From Pseudomonas sp. ATCC 13867 (GTDB lineage Bacteria > Pseudomonadota > Gammaproteobacteria > Pseudomonadales > Pseudomonadaceae), in NCBI RefSeq assembly GCF_000349845.1, contig NC_020829.1, forward strand, positions 3,603,001 to 3,667,000: 64,000 nucleotides of DNA, read 5' to 3'. How positions within the stretch are numbered: the first letter of the stretch is position 1; each line of letters begins with the position of its first letter. The position numbers were made by a program, and so were the translations under genes. The notes under the pieces are model-generated. The model worked only from the letters and a program-made list of their open reading frames with translations. It was not told the origin of the DNA and made no database searches. This document shows positions 18,535-29,000 of this stretch, in pieces.

Positions 18535-19278
18535 TCAACTCATGTACATTCCGCCATTCACCGGTACCGTGGCACCCGTTACATAAGCTGCGCCCTCGGA
18601 AGCGAGGAATGCTACCACTTTGGCGATCTCTTCGGCTTGTCCCAGTCGACCCAGCGGAATCTGACCGAGCAGCGCTTCACGCTGGGCCTCGGGCAGTTCG
18701 CGGGTCATATCGGTGTCGATGAAGCCCGGAGCGACCGCGTTGACAGTGATAGCACGGGAACCGACTTCGCGCGCCAGGGCACGGGTGAAGCCCTCCAGAC
18801 CGGCCTTGGCGGCAGCGTAGTTGGTCTGCCCGGCATTACCCATGGCACCGACCACCGAGCCGATATTGATGATGCGGCCCCAGCGCGCTTTGGTCATGCC
18901 ACGCAGGACGGCTTTCGACAGACGGTAGAGGCTGTTCAGGTTGGTGTTGACCACGTCGAACCACTCGTCGTCTTTCATGCGCATCAGCAGGTTATCGCGG
19001 GTGATGCCGGCATTATTGACGACGATAGCCGGAGCACCGACCTCTTTCTGGATGGTCTCGAGGGTGCTGGTCACGGACTCGTCATTGGAGACGTCCAGCA
19101 CCATGCCCGAACCCTGGATGCCGCTGGCCTTGAGGTATTCGGAAATTTTCTGCGCGCCGGACTCGCTGGTAGCGGTGCCGATCACGGTGGCGCCCATGCG
19201 ACCCAATTCCAGGGCGATGGCCTGGCCTATCCCCCGGCTCGCGCCGGTAACCAGTGCAACCTTGCCTTGCAGACTCAT
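18535..19278 (-). CDS. fabG: 3-oxoacyl-ACP reductase
   Basis: A 247-residue short-chain dehydrogenase that reduces 3-ketoacyl-ACP with NADPH. TGASRGIG near 12-19 binds the cofactor, NNAGIT near 87-92 is the structural motif, and the catalytic residues are Ser near 139 and the Tyr-X3-Lys of NYAAAKAG near 152-159. The C-terminus GGMYMS closes the tetramer interface as in relatives. It starts 12 bases after fabD, so the two are co-transcribed. Confidence 0.97.
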   Translation of the reverse strand: MSLQGKVALVTGASRGIGQAIALELGRMGATVIGTATSESGAQKISEYLKASGIQGSGMVLDVSNDESVTSTLETIQKEVGAPAIVVNNAGITRDNLLMRMKDDEWFDVVNTNLNSLYRLSKAVLRGMTKARWGRIINIGSVVGAMGNAGQTNYAAAKAGLEGFTRALAREVGSRAITVNAVAPGFIDTDMTRELPEAQREALLGQIPLGRLGQAEEIAKVVAFLASEGAAYVTGATVPVNGGMYMS

Positions 19279-19290
19279 GCTTTATCTCCT

Positions 19291-20229
19291 TTAAACCAGC
19301 GCCGCGCGTGCCGCCCCGAAGGCGTCCGCGGAGTCCAGGTTGTGGGTGGTCACGCCCTTGGCGCAACGCTTGTTCAAACCGGCCAGCACCTTGCCCGGGC
19401 CGCACTCGACCAGGTTGGTGACACCTTTCTCGGCCAGCAACTGCACACTCTCGACCCAGCGGACCGGGCTGTACAGCTGCGCCAACAGGTCGCGCTTGAG
19501 CGCGGCCAGATCAGCCGGAACCTGAGCGGTAACGTTCTGCACCAGGGCAATCTGCGGCATCTGCCATTGAACGGCCTCGACGGCCTCGGCGAAACGCTCG
19601 GCAGCCGGGCGCATCAGTTCGCAGTGCGACGGCACGCTGACCGGCAGCGCCACGGCGCGCTTGGCCCCACGGGCCTTGCAAGCCTCGATGGCGCGCTCGA
19701 CGGCCTTGGCCGCACCGGCGATCACCACCTGGCCAGGGGCGTTGAAGTTCACGGCACTGACCACTTCGCCCTGAGCCGCCTCGGCGCAGGCAGCGAGCAC
19801 GTCGGCGTCTTCCAGGCCGAGGATGGCAGCCATGCCACCGGTACCGGCCGGCACGGCTTCCTGCATCAATTGGCCACGGCGCTCGACCAGCTTCACCGCA
19901 TCGGCGAAAGCCAGGCTGCCGGCGGCGACCAGCGCAGAGTACTCACCCAGGCTGTGACCGGCGACGTAGGCCGGCTGCACGCCACCTTCGGCCTGCCACA
20001 GACGCCACAGGGCGATAGAAGCGGTGAGGATGGCGGGCTGGGTCTTGTCGGTCTGGTTCAGGCGCTCTTCCGGCCCTTCCTGCACCAGGGCCCAGAGGTC
20101 ATAACCCAGGGCTGCAGAGGCTTCGGCAAAGGTATCGCGCACGATGGCGTGCTGGGCGCCCAGTTCGGCGAGCATGCCGAGGGACTGCGAACCTTGACCG
20201 GGGAATACGAAGGCGAGGGATGCGGACAT
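19291..20229 (-). CDS. fabD: Malonyl-CoA:ACP transacylase
   Basis: A 312-residue enzyme that loads malonate from CoA onto ACP. FVFPGQGSQSLGM near 8-20 is the family opening. The nucleophile is Ser near 93 in AGHSLGEYSALVAAG, and the partner histidine is in VSVPSHCELM near 202. The length is standard. It lies 104 bases after plsX, a gap in which I find no convincing promoter or terminator. Confidence 0.97.
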   Translation of the reverse strand: MSASLAFVFPGQGSQSLGMLAELGAQHAIVRDTFAEASAALGYDLWALVQEGPEERLNQTDKTQPAILTASIALWRLWQAEGGVQPAYVAGHSLGEYSALVAAGSLAFADAVKLVERRGQLMQEAVPAGTGGMAAILGLEDADVLAACAEAAQGEVVSAVNFNAPGQVVIAGAAKAVERAIEACKARGAKRAVALPVSVPSHCELMRPAAERFAEAVEAVQWQMPQIALVQNVTAQVPADLAALKRDLLAQLYSPVRWVESVQLLAEKGVTNLVECGPGKVLAGLNKRCAKGVTTHNLDSADAFGAARAALV

Positions 20230-20333
20230 TGCAACAGGTCCCTTTTATCTGATTCGTCAAATGGATATCGCCGGCGAAAGCCTGGCGTATTGAACTGACA
20301 GTTGGATGACGGTCTGACGACCGCGGTCACACA

Positions 20334-21341
20334 TTAGAGCAGATGTTCCAGGCGACCATGCAGCCGCTGGGGCAGATTCTCGCGAACTTCCAGCAGCGCC
20401 CGACGCAACGCGCTCTGGATGCCCTCCTCTCTCGCACTGCCATGACTCTTTACCACGATGCCCTGCAAACCCAGGAAACTCGCGCCATTGTGCTGGGACG
20501 GCGTGAGATCGCCGCGCAGCCGACGCAGGAACGGCATCGCCATCAAGCCCACCGCCTTGGCCGGCAAACTGGAGTTGAACAACTCTTCCAGACGGGCCGC
20601 GACCATCGCCGCCAAGCCCTCGCTGGACTTGAGCAGGATGTTGCCGACGAAGCCGTCGCACACCACCACATCGGCCAGCCCGCGATACAGGCCGTCGCCC
20701 TCGATGTAGCCGATGTAATTCACCCCGCGCGCCTGCTGCAGCAGACTGGCCGCCAGCTTCACCTGCTGGTTGCCCTTGATGTCCTCGGTACCGACATTCA
20801 GCAGAGCAACCCTGGGATTGCTCTTGCCCAGCGCCTCCGCCGCCACAGCACCCATCACGGCGAACTGGTAGAGATGCTCGGCACTGCAGTCGACATTGGC
20901 CCCCAGGTCGAGCAGATGACAGCGGCCAGCCTGCGTCGGCACCGCGGTGACCATCGCCGGGCGATCGATGCCGGGCAGCGTCTTCAGCAGATAACGGGAA
21001 AGCGCCATCAGCGCACCGGTATTGCCGGCACTGACGCAGGCATGGGCCTTGCCATCCCGAACCAGCTCGAGGGCAGCACGCATGGAGGAATCGGGCTTGC
21101 CGCGCAACGCCTGGGACGGACGTTCGTCCATCGCAATGACTTCACTGGCAGGGTGGACATGGAGGCGCTGACGCTCGACCGGGGAAAGGCCGCGCAGGTG
21201 TTCTTCGATCAGAGAGGCTTGGCCAACGAGGACCAGCTGAAGAGAGGCATATTCGGCCAGAAAGGAAATGCAGGCCGGAACAATGCAGTGGGGACCGTAG
21301 TCCCCACCCATTGCATCAATCGCGATGATTGGTGCGGACAA
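20334..21341 (-). CDS. plsX: Phosphate acyltransferase PlsX
   Basis: A 335-residue enzyme that converts acyl-ACP and phosphate to acyl-phosphate, the donor for PlsY in phospholipid synthesis. [12 protein letters not shown] near 6-17 is the family N-terminus, and [13 protein letters not shown] near 102-114 and [10 protein letters not shown] near 180 are conserved. The start is only three bases from the rpmF stop, as in many bacteria. This links ribosome, fatty-acid and phospholipid production. Confidence 0.97.
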   Translation of the reverse strand: MSAPIIAIDAMGGDYGPHCIVPACISFLAEYASLQLVLVGQASLIEEHLRGLSPVERQRLHVHPASEVIAMDERPSQALRGKPDSSMRAALELVRDGKAHACVSAGNTGALMALSRYLLKTLPGIDRPAMVTAVPTQAGRCHLLDLGANVDCSAEHLYQFAVMGAVAAEALGKSNPRVALLNVGTEDIKGNQQVKLAASLLQQARGVNYIGYIEGDGLYRGLADVVVCDGFVGNILLKSSEGLAAMVAARLEELFNSSLPAKAVGLMAMPFLRRLRGDLTPSQHNGASFLGLQGIVVKSHGSAREEGIQSALRRALLEVRENLPQRLHGRLEHLL

Positions 21342-21344
21342 GGA

Positions 21345-21527
21345 TTACTCGTCAGAGCCCTTGTCTACGACCTTACGGCCGCGATAGAAACCGTCCGGGG
21401 AGACGTGGTGACGCAGGTGAACTTCACCGGTGCTCTTCTCTACGGACAGAGCGTTCGCGTCCAGGGCATCGTGGGAACGACGCATGTCACGAGCGGAACG
21501 GGATTTTTTGTTCTGCTGAACAGCCAT
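21345..21527 (-). CDS. rpmF: Ribosomal protein L32
   Basis: A 60-residue L32 with the usual start [20 protein letters not shown] and the end [13 protein letters not shown]. It has no zinc-binding cysteines, as in the enterobacterial form. It is 13 bases after yceD and immediately before plsX, the classic yceD-rpmF-plsX order. Confidence 0.97.
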   Translation of the reverse strand: MAVQQNKKSRSARDMRRSHDALDANALSVEKSTGEVHLRHHVSPDGFYRGRKVVDKGSDE

Positions 21528-21540
21528 GATTGATTAACTC

Positions 21541-22071
21541 CTAAACGTTTGGGTCACGCTTCAACTGCGCCAGTACGCTGAACGGATTGGGCCGTTCTTC
21601 CACGTTCTCGCTCGGCTCGGGCGCTGTTGCGTATCCCACCGGCTGCTGGCAATCCTCAGGGTCATGGACCGGCACGATGGGCAAGGCGAGCAGCAACTCG
21701 TCCTCGACCAGCGAGGTCAGGTCGAGGGGATCTTCCCCCACTTCCAACGCATCGTAGCCACTGGGCAGATCATCGATCGACTTGCCTTCCGGAATGATGA
21801 CGTAATCGTACTCACCACCCACATGGAAGTTGGCCGACTCGAGACAGCGCTGGCATACCATGCTCACCTCGGCGTCGAGTTCGACGTGCATGACCGCCAG
21901 TTTCTGCTCGTCACGGAAGAAGGAAAACTTCGCGTGAACATTGCCATCACTGCGGGTCAGTTGCTCGTTGAGACGTGGCATCTTGGCGATCGGCAGCTCA
22001 CCTTCGAGGGTGGCAGCGCGCTCGACCAGTTTGCGCGGATCAACGTGAGGTGGTATCGGTCCATTCAACAT
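21541..22071 (-). CDS. yceD: YceD / DUF177 family protein
   Basis: A 176-residue DUF177 protein. Relatives act in 23S rRNA accumulation, although the mechanism is unclear. The C-x2-C pair of the family is partly present as VCQRCLE near 71-77. The start MLNGPIPPHVDPRKL at 22071 is preferred over an ATG eight codons upstream, because that segment contains a consensus -10 box. With that promoter, transcription would begin only three to five bases before this ATG, so the gene may be translated from an almost leaderless message. It leads the rpmF-plsX-fab operon. Confidence 0.9.
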   Translation of the reverse strand: MLNGPIPPHVDPRKLVERAATLEGELPIAKMPRLNEQLTRSDGNVHAKFSFFRDEQKLAVMHVELDAEVSMVCQRCLESANFHVGGEYDYVIIPEGKSIDDLPSGYDALEVGEDPLDLTSLVEDELLLALPIVPVHDPEDCQQPVGYATAPEPSENVEERPNPFSVLAQLKRDPNV

Positions 22072-22080
22072 AAGCGCGCC

Positions 22081-22108
22081 ATTATAGGGATGCACTTGAA
22101 GCTGTCAA
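22081..22108 (-). promoter_or_regulatory. Consensus sigma-70 promoter of yceD-rpmF-plsX
   Basis: On the minus strand a perfect TTGACA (22108-22103), a 16-base spacer and a perfect TATAAT (22086-22081). The predicted start is near 22075, three to five bases before the yceD ATG. This is the strongest core promoter I noticed in the window. Confidence 0.85.
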
Positions 22109-22183
22109 AGGAAATTAGCCATAAACCGCTGTATGGACAGCTCTTTTCGCTAGAATCGCGGCGACGCTCCGAAGGAATCTTCC

Positions 22184-22762
22184 ATGTTACCCCTGATCCT
22201 TGCCTCCAGCTCACCCTACCGCCGCGAACTGTTGCAGCGCCTGCGCCTGCCGTTCGAATGCGCGAGCCCCGACATCGACGAAAGCCCTCTCCCCGACGAA
22301 AGCGCCGAACAACTGGTTCAACGCCTGGCGGAAAGCAAAGCGCGCGCCCTGAGTCAACGCTATCCCGGCCATCTGATCATTGGATCGGACCAGGCCGCCG
22401 TAAACGACCACCGCATCCTCGGCAAACCCCACGACATCGAGCGCGCCACCGAGCAACTGAAGGACGCCAGCGGCAAGAGCATCAGCTTCCTCACCGGCCT
22501 CTGTCTGCTGAACAGCCACAGCGGCCGGAGCCAGGTCGATTGCGTGCCATTCACCGTGCACTTCCGCAACCTCGACGAGCCGCGCATCCGCCGCTACCTG
22601 GAAGCCGAGCAACCCTTCGATTGCGCCGGCAGCTTCAAGGCCGAAGGCCTTGGCGTCAGCCTGTTCCGCTCCACGGAAGGCGAAGACGCCACCAGCCTGA
22701 TCGGCCTGCCGCTGATCCGCCTGGTGGACATGCTACTGGCGGAACACGTACAGATCCCCTAA
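22184..22762 (+). CDS. Maf-type nucleotide pyrophosphatase (YceF-like)
   Basis: A 192-residue Maf/Ham1-fold nucleotide pyrophosphatase. The family opening LILASSSPYRRELLQRL is at 4-20. The catalytic acidic residue lies in IIGSDQAAV near 65-73, followed by GKPHDIERA and the C-terminal SLIGLPLIRLVDML. The S-x-Q form of the active-site loop and linkage to yceD-rpmF-plsX match YceF, which hydrolyses 7-methyl-GTP to its monophosphate, rather than the dTTPase/UTPase branch. It is divergent from yceD and followed by a terminator. Confidence 0.9.
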   Translation: MLPLILASSSPYRRELLQRLRLPFECASPDIDESPLPDESAEQLVQRLAESKARALSQRYPGHLIIGSDQAAVNDHRILGKPHDIERATEQLKDASGKSISFLTGLCLLNSHSGRSQVDCVPFTVHFRNLDEPRIRRYLEAEQPFDCAGSFKAEGLGVSLFRSTEGEDATSLIGLPLIRLVDMLLAEHVQIP

Positions 22763-22771
22763 AAACAGCAA

Positions 22772-22796
22772 GGCCCGGCGCGCGCCGGGCCCTTCT
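22772..22796. terminator. Terminator between maf and sppA
   Basis: GGCCCGGCG and CGCCGGGCC form a 9-bp GC-rich stem with a 2-base gap, followed by TTCTCTAT on the plus strand. It separates two convergent genes. Confidence 0.75.
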
Positions 22797-22813
22797 CTAT
22801 ATATGGAAAGGAA

Positions 22814-23794
22814 TCAGCGCAGAACCGGCCCCTGCCACCCCATCCACAACGCCATGCGCTCCGCGACACTGGCGCCCAACTTCTTGGCGAAGCGGTCGAA
22901 GGGAGTTTCCTGGACGGTGTAGTCCACCACTTCCTTCTCCTTGATGATCTCGCGAGCCACGTAACTGGTACTACCCAGGCCGTCGATCAGACCCAATTGC
23001 AGCGCCTGCTCGCCGGACCAGATCAGACCGGAGAACAGCTCGGGATGATCCTTGTCCTTCAGGCGATCGCCGCGCCCCTTCTTCACACTGTCGATGAACT
23101 GCTTGTGCGTGGTGTCCAGCACCTGCTGCCAGAACGCTGTTTCATCCGGCTTCTGCGGCTGGAACGGATCGAGGAAGGCCTTGTGCTCACCCGAGGTGTA
23201 GACACGGCGATCCACACCCAGCTTCTCCATCGTACCGACGAAGCCGAACGTCGCCGCCGTCACGCCGATGGAGCCCACCAGACTGGCCTTGTCCGCATAG
23301 ATTGCGTCGGCAGCACTGGCAATGTAATAAGCGCCGGAAGCACCGAGATCGCTGATCACGGCGTAGACCTTGATATCCGGATGCTCACCGCGCAGACGCT
23401 TGATTTCATCGTAGATATAGCCGGACTGCACCGGACTGCCGCCCGGGCTGTTGATGCGCAGTACGATCCCCTTGGTACCGGAATCCTCGAACGCCGAGCG
23501 CAGCGCGCCGACGACATTGTCGGCACTGGCCGGCTCGTTGTCGGCGATCATGCCCTTCACCTCGATGAGCGCCGTATGGCTGGCGCTGCGCGAGGCAGAC
23601 TTCGACAGACCACCGAACGGACTGAGCAGCGCCAGGGCGATGAACAGGTAAAGGAAAGTCAGCAGCTTGAAGAAGATGCCCCAGCGGCGCGAACGACGCT
23701 GCTCCTGAACCCCGGCCAGCACCGCCTTCTCCAGCAGCTTCCAGCTCTTGTCGTCACCCGCCTTGGTATCCCCAGCCTTCCATTCATCCGACAT
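22814..23794 (-). CDS. sppA: Signal peptide peptidase SppA (36K type)
   Basis: A 326-residue S49-family serine protease of the inner membrane. A cytoplasmic N-terminus is followed by one transmembrane helix near 38-60. The NSPGG oxyanion loop is near 113-117, the nucleophile serine is in LGASGAYYIASA near 148-159, and the general base lysine is in YADKASLVGSIGV near 166-178. This short form has one protease domain, unlike E. coli SppA. It overlaps the upstream HAD gene by 11 bases and ends the rluC-HAD-sppA operon. Confidence 0.93.
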   Translation of the reverse strand: MSDEWKAGDTKAGDDKSWKLLEKAVLAGVQEQRRSRRWGIFFKLLTFLYLFIALALLSPFGGLSKSASRSASHTALIEVKGMIADNEPASADNVVGALRSAFEDSGTKGIVLRINSPGGSPVQSGYIYDEIKRLRGEHPDIKVYAVISDLGASGAYYIASAADAIYADKASLVGSIGVTAATFGFVGTMEKLGVDRRVYTSGEHKAFLDPFQPQKPDETAFWQQVLDTTHKQFIDSVKKGRGDRLKDKDHPELFSGLIWSGEQALQLGLIDGLGSTSYVAREIIKEKEVVDYTVQETPFDRFAKKLGASVAERMALWMGWQGPVLR

Positions 23795-24479
23795 CGTTGC
23801 CTACCTCGAGCACCGGCCTCACCGAACGCCCGGCCAGCCAGGCGCGCAATTCATTGAAATGTTCCACTTCCAGCGCCGGAGCATACTCTCGCAGAGTCTC
23901 CAGCGACTGCGCACCATAACCCACCGCCACCGAATCCATGCCGGCACGGCGCGCCATGTCCAGATCGAAGGGGGAATCCCCCACCATCAGCGCATCGCGC
24001 GCCGCCACCCGGCAATGCCGGAGGATTTCATGCAGCATGCGCGGATCGGGCTTGCTCGCCGACTCGTCGGCGGCGCGGGTGATATCGAAGAAATCGGTCC
24101 ACCCCTGCCCCGCCAGCACGCGATCCAGCCCCCGGCGATTCTTGCCGGTGGCGACCGCCAACTGGTAACCCGCGCGGCGAAACTCGACCATCGCCTCGGC
24201 AACACCCGGGAACAGCGGCGAAGGCTGCACTTCGAGACTCAGGTAGTGCTCACCATAGTCGCGACGGAAACGCTCCAGCGGCTCGCCTTCTTCCACTTCG
24301 GGATAGAGCGTCTGGATCGCCTCGGGCAGACCGAGACCGATGATGCCCTTGATCGCCTCATCGTTGCGCGACGGCAGGCCGGAGCTGACCGCCGCGACCC
24401 GCATCGACTCGACGATACGACCGATGGAATCCACCAGCGTGCCATCCCAGTCGAAGATCAGCAGGGAATACTCACGCAT
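23784..24479 (-). CDS. HAD superfamily phosphatase (Gph-like)
   Basis: A 231-residue haloacid dehalogenase-type hydrolase. Motif I is [10 protein letters not shown] near 9-18 with the nucleophile Asp. A helical cap follows (subfamily IA), then motif II VATGKN near 113-118, motif III lysine in SKPDPRML, and motif [17 protein letters not shown]. Similarity to phosphoglycolate phosphatases is clear but the substrate is unknown. The start [13 protein letters not shown] overlaps the rluC stop by eight bases; the longer open frame upstream is inside rluC. Confidence 0.9.
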   Translation of the reverse strand: MREYSLLIFDWDGTLVDSIGRIVESMRVAAVSSGLPSRNDEAIKGIIGLGLPEAIQTLYPEVEEGEPLERFRRDYGEHYLSLEVQPSPLFPGVAEAMVEFRRAGYQLAVATGKNRRGLDRVLAGQGWTDFFDITRAADESASKPDPRMLHEILRHCRVAARDALMVGDSPFDLDMARRAGMDSVAVGYGAQSLETLREYAPALEVEHFNELRAWLAGRSVRPVLEVGNDVG

Positions 24480-25428
24480 CCAGGCGCTCCACGGTACGCT
24501 GCCAGACTTCATCGACCGGCGCCTCCAGCTCCAGCACCGAGCCATCGGGCATCGGCACGCGCAGGAACGCGGAGTGCAGGAACAGGCGTTTGCCGCCCAG
24601 CTCGCGGATCTCGCGGGAGAAGTCTTCGTCGCCGTACTTGGGGTCGCCGGCAATGGAATGACCGGCATGCTTGGCATGCACACGAATCTGGTGGGTACGA
24701 CCGGTGATCGGGCGCGCCTCCACCAGGGTGGCGAAGTCGCCGAAGCGGCGCAGCACCTTGAACTCGGTCAGCGCTTCCTTGCCTTCTGGATTCACTTCCA
24801 CCACGCGCTCGCCGGAGCGCAGGTTGTTCTTCAGCAGCGGCACGGCGATCTGCTTCTTCGCCGCCGGCCAGCTGCCACGCACCAGGGCATGGTAACGCTT
24901 ATCCACCACACGTTCGCCGCGCAGCGCATCATGCAGGTGGCGCAGCATGCTGCGCTTCTTGGCGATCATCAGCAGGCCGGAGGTATCACGATCCAGGCGA
25001 TGCACCAGCTCCAGGTCCTTGCACTCCGGACGCAGTTGGCGGAAAGCCTCGATAACCCCGTAACTCAGCCCACTACCGCCATGCACGGCGATGCCGGTGG
25101 GCTTGTTCACCACGATCAGCGCCTTGTCTTCGAAGACGATGGCGGCTTCCAGGCGCTCCAGCAGCCCCTGCGCCAGCGGCACCGGCTCGTCGCGCTCAGC
25201 CAGGCGCAGCGGCGGCACGCGCACCACGTCGCCTGCTTGCAGCTTGTACTCCGGCTTGATGCGGCCTTTGTTGACCCGCACCTCACCCTTGCGAAGGATG
25301 CGGTAGATCAGGGTCTTGGGGACGCCCTTGAGCTGGGTGCGAAGGAAATTGTCGATGCGTTGGCCGGCATACTCCGGCGCGACTTCAAGCAGCTGAACGC
25401 CGGAAGTCGGAGGGGCGGGATTCGTCAT
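24472..25428 (-). CDS. rluC: 23S rRNA pseudouridine synthase RluC
   Basis: A 318-residue pseudouridine synthase for 23S rRNA positions 955, 2504 and 2580 in E. coli numbering. An N-terminal S4 RNA-binding domain ([31 protein letters not shown]) precedes the catalytic domain. The catalytic Asp is in [13 protein letters not shown] near 141-153. The ATG at 25428 ([10 protein letters not shown]) is chosen; another ATG lies eight codons upstream in the AT-rich promoter region. It is divergent from rne, an arrangement also found in E. coli. Confidence 0.94.
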   Translation of the reverse strand: MTNPAPPTSGVQLLEVAPEYAGQRIDNFLRTQLKGVPKTLIYRILRKGEVRVNKGRIKPEYKLQAGDVVRVPPLRLAERDEPVPLAQGLLERLEAAIVFEDKALIVVNKPTGIAVHGGSGLSYGVIEAFRQLRPECKDLELVHRLDRDTSGLLMIAKKRSMLRHLHDALRGERVVDKRYHALVRGSWPAAKKQIAVPLLKNNLRSGERVVEVNPEGKEALTEFKVLRRFGDFATLVEARPITGRTHQIRVHAKHAGHSIAGDPKYGDEDFSREIRELGGKRLFLHSAFLRVPMPDGSVLELEAPVDEVWQRTVERLDA

Positions 25429-25456
25429 CCGGATATAATAACAATTTTTCATTCAA

Positions 25457-25485
25457 TTGAAGCACTTAATCATTGCTGCTATATT
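25457..25485 (+). promoter_or_regulatory. Probable rne promoter
   Basis: TTGAAG (25457-25462), a 17-base spacer and TATATT (25480-25485). The predicted start near 25492 leaves a leader of about 514 bases before rne. Confidence 0.6.
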
Positions 25486-25491
25486 CGGGAG

Positions 25492-26005
25492 GCCGCCAAA
25501 AGTGGCCAGGCCCACGGATGATCGCGTAATCGCCGTCCCCAACCGCCTGCAAACACATTGAACGGACACGAGGCAGTCCCCGGAAGCGTTGCAACGGCCC
25601 GAGCGATTCTCGCGCCGACAGCGCCTCGAAACCCAGGCCTTCAGACATGACCACGGCCACCAAGGTAGTCGTGATAAAAGCCAACCCCGCTCCCGGATTC
25701 TGCGAGCGGCACCCGGCTCTTAGGGAAATGTGCAGGGCGGAGATGCACAACTGTCGGATTGCGTTGCTTTCATGCCTTGAACGTAGACGCCTTCATCGTC
25801 CGCATCCGACAGTCGATTCCTCCTCCTGATGAGTGCTTGTTCTTACTCGACAAGCAGGAAACGTAGTCGCGGCACAGCAGATTTCTCCTGCTGCCGCTGG
25901 ACACGGGAATGGTCCGCCATTCCTGAGTACGTGCCTTAGCACCGACCGTGAGAGTCGTGTGTGCCGATCGCCGTTTCCGGTGGCCCCGGAAACCATTGGT
26001 ACTAC
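25492..26005 (+). promoter_or_regulatory. Long 5-prime leader of rne
   Basis: The 577-base gap between rluC and rne has no credible ORF; the short open frames in it lack ribosome sites or family features. In E. coli a long structured rne leader is the target for autoregulatory cleavage by RNase E itself. The position and size here suggest an equivalent element, although I have not modelled its fold and no sequence match is claimed. Confidence 0.55.
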
Positions 26006-29000
26006 ATGAAAAGAATGCTGATCAACGCAACTCAACCCGAAGAGTTGCGTGTAGCGCTGGTAGACGGCCAACGCCTGTTCGACCTGGACATCGAGTCCGG
26101 TGCGCGCGAACAGAAGAAAGCCAACATCTATAAAGGGCGCATCACCCGCATCGAACCCAGCCTCGAAGCCGCCTTCGTAGACTTCGGCGCCGAGCGCCAC
26201 GGCTTCCTCCCCCTCAAAGAAATCTCCCGCGAATACTTCAAGAAGAACCCCGAAGGCCGCATCAACATCAAGGATGTGCTCAGCGAGGGCCAGGAAGTCA
26301 TCGTCCAGGTCGAGAAAGAGGAGCGTGGCAACAAGGGCGCGGCCCTGACCACCTTCATCAGCCTCGCCGGGCGTTACCTGGTGCTGATGCCGAACAATCC
26401 GCGTGCCGGCGGCATCTCCCGCCGCATCGAAGGCGAAGAGCGCAATGAACTGCGCGAAGCCCTGAACGGCCTGAACGTTCCCGGCGACATGGGTCTGATC
26501 GTCCGCACCGCCGGCCTGGGCCGCAGCTCCGAAGAGCTGCAGTGGGACCTCGACTACCTGCTGCAACTGTGGGGCGCCATCAAGGAAGCCTCGGGCGAGC
26601 GCAGCGGTCCGTTCCTGATCTACCAGGAAAGCAACGTCATCATCCGCGCCATCCGCGACTACCTGCGCCAGGACATCGGCGAAGTGCTGATCGACAGCCT
26701 CGATGCCCAGGAAGAAGCCCTGAACTTCATCCGCCAGGTCATGCCGCAGTACGCGAGCAAGGTGAAGCTGTACCAGGACAGCGTTCCGCTGTTCAATCGC
26801 TTCCAGATCGAAAGCCAGATCGAGACCGCCTTCCAGCGCGAAGTGAAGCTGCCGTCGGGCGGCTCTATCGTCATCGACCCGACCGAAGCCCTGGTGTCCA
26901 TCGACATCAACTCGGCGCGCGCCACCAAGGGTGGCGACATCGAGGAAACCGCGCTGCAGACCAACCTGGAAGCGGCCGAAGAGATCGCCCGCCAGCTGCG
27001 CCTGCGCGACATTGGCGGCCTGATCGTCATCGACTTCATCGACATGACCCCGGCGAAGAACCAGCGCGCCGTGGAAGAGCGTGTGCGTGAAGCCCTGGAG
27101 GCCGACCGCGCCCGCGTCCAGGTCGGTCGCATCTCGCGCTTCGGCCTGCTGGAAATGTCCCGTCAGCGCCTGCGTCCGTCCCTGGGCGAGACCAGCGGCA
27201 TCGTCTGCCCGCGCTGCAACGGCCAGGGCATCATCCGCGACGTCGAATCCCTGTCGCTGGCGATCCTGCGCCTGATCGAGGAAGAAGCCCTGAAGGACCG
27301 CACCGCCGAAGTTCGCGCGCGCGTGCCGTTCCAGGTTGCCGCCTTCCTGCTCAACGAGAAGCGCAACGCCATCACCAAGATCGAGCTGCGCACCCGCGCG
27401 CGCATCTTCATCCTGCCGGACGACCACCTGGAAACGCCGCACTTCGAAGTACAGCGCCTGCGCGATGACAGCCCCGAACTGCTGGCCGGCCAGTCCAGCT
27501 ACGAGATGGCCCACATCGAGCACGAGGAAGTCCAGCCGATCAGTTCTACCCGTACCCTGGTCCGCCAGGAAGCCGCGGTGAAGACTGTTTCCCCGCAGAC
27601 CCCTGCCCCGCAGCAGACCGCTGCCGCACCCGCACCGGTTGTCGAAGCGTCCAAGCCGATGCCGGAGCCGAGCCTGTTCCAGGGCCTGGTGAAGTCGCTG
27701 GTCAGCCTGTTCGCCGGCAGCAAGCCGGAGCAGCCGCAACCCGCCGCCGCCGAGAAGCCGGCTGCCGAGCGTAGCGAAGGCCAGGGCGAGCGCCGCAACG
27801 GCCGCCAGCAGAACCGTCGCCGCGATGGCCGCGAAGGTGGCCGTCGTGATGACGAGCGCAAGGAGCGTGGCGAGCGTCGCCGTGACGAGCGTGGTGAGCG
27901 TGGCGAACGCGCCGAGCGTCCGGCTCGCGAAGAGCGTCAGCCGCGTGAAGAGCGCGCCGAACGTCAGCCCCGCGAGGAGCGTCAGCCGCGTGAAGAGCGC
28001 ACCGAGCGTCAACCCCGCGAGGAACGCCAGCCGCGTGAAGAGCGCGCCGAGCGTCAGCCTCGCGAGGAACGCCAGCCGCGCGAAGAGCGTGCCGAGCGTC
28101 AGCCCCGTGAAGAGCGTGCCGAACGTCAACCGCGCGAAGAGCGCCAGCCCCGCGAAGAGCGTGGCGAGCGTCCGGCCCGCGAAGAGCGTCAGCCGCGTGG
28201 CGAACGCGCCGAGCGTCAACCCCGTGAGGAGCGTCAGCCGCGCGAGGAGCGTCAGGCCAGCGAAGCCGCTGCCGTGGAATCCGAAGAGCTGCTGAACGAG
28301 GAACTGCTGGACCAGCAGGATGACCAGGAAGGCGCCGATGGCGAGCGTCCTCGTCGCCGCTCCCGTGGTCAGCGCCGCCGCAGCAACCGCCGCGAGCGTC
28401 AGCGTGAAGCCGGTGTCGATGGCGTGGAAGGTGGCGAAGAAGTGAGCGAGCAGACCGAACAGGCTGCTGGCGAAGCATCGACTGCTGCCGCCATCGTTGG
28501 CGCCACTGCCGCTGTCGTTGCCGAAGTTGCCACCGAGCAGCAGTCGGACAGCGAGGCACCGACCGAAGCCGCTCTGCCGGTAGAGTCCAACGTAGTCGAG
28601 GCCGTGCGCACCGAAAGCGCCCTGGAGCAGACCATCGAGTTCCTGGCCAAGCCCAGCGAAACCGTCGAGCAGGTTGAAGCCAGCGAAAGCGTAGCGGTGG
28701 AAGCCGCCCCGGTCGTTGAAGCTCGCGTGGAAGAGGTCGTCCAGGCCGCTGTCGAAGCCCAGCCTGAGCCTGCCGCCGAAGCGCCGGTCGAAGCTCCGGC
28801 CGCCGACGCAGCAGTTCCGGCCAACGCCACCGGCCGCGCCTCCAACGACCCGCGCGAGCGTCGTCGCCTGGAGCGTATGGCCCGTGAAGCCGCCGCAGCC
28901 GCGGCCGCTGCTCCGCAGGTCGAAGCAGCTCCGGCTGTCGAAGCGGTGGTCGAAGAGACCGCAGCCGTGGAAGCTGAAGTCGTGACTGAGCCGGCCGTAG

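Noticed and set aside
25429..25800. Small protein genes in the rne leader
   Set aside because: The short frames (for example 25466-25750 on the minus strand) have no ribosome site and no recognisable sequence.
27921..28257. CRISPR-like array in the rne repeats
   Set aside because: Units are contiguous 45-base degenerate repeats without unique spacers and lie in frame within a known protein.
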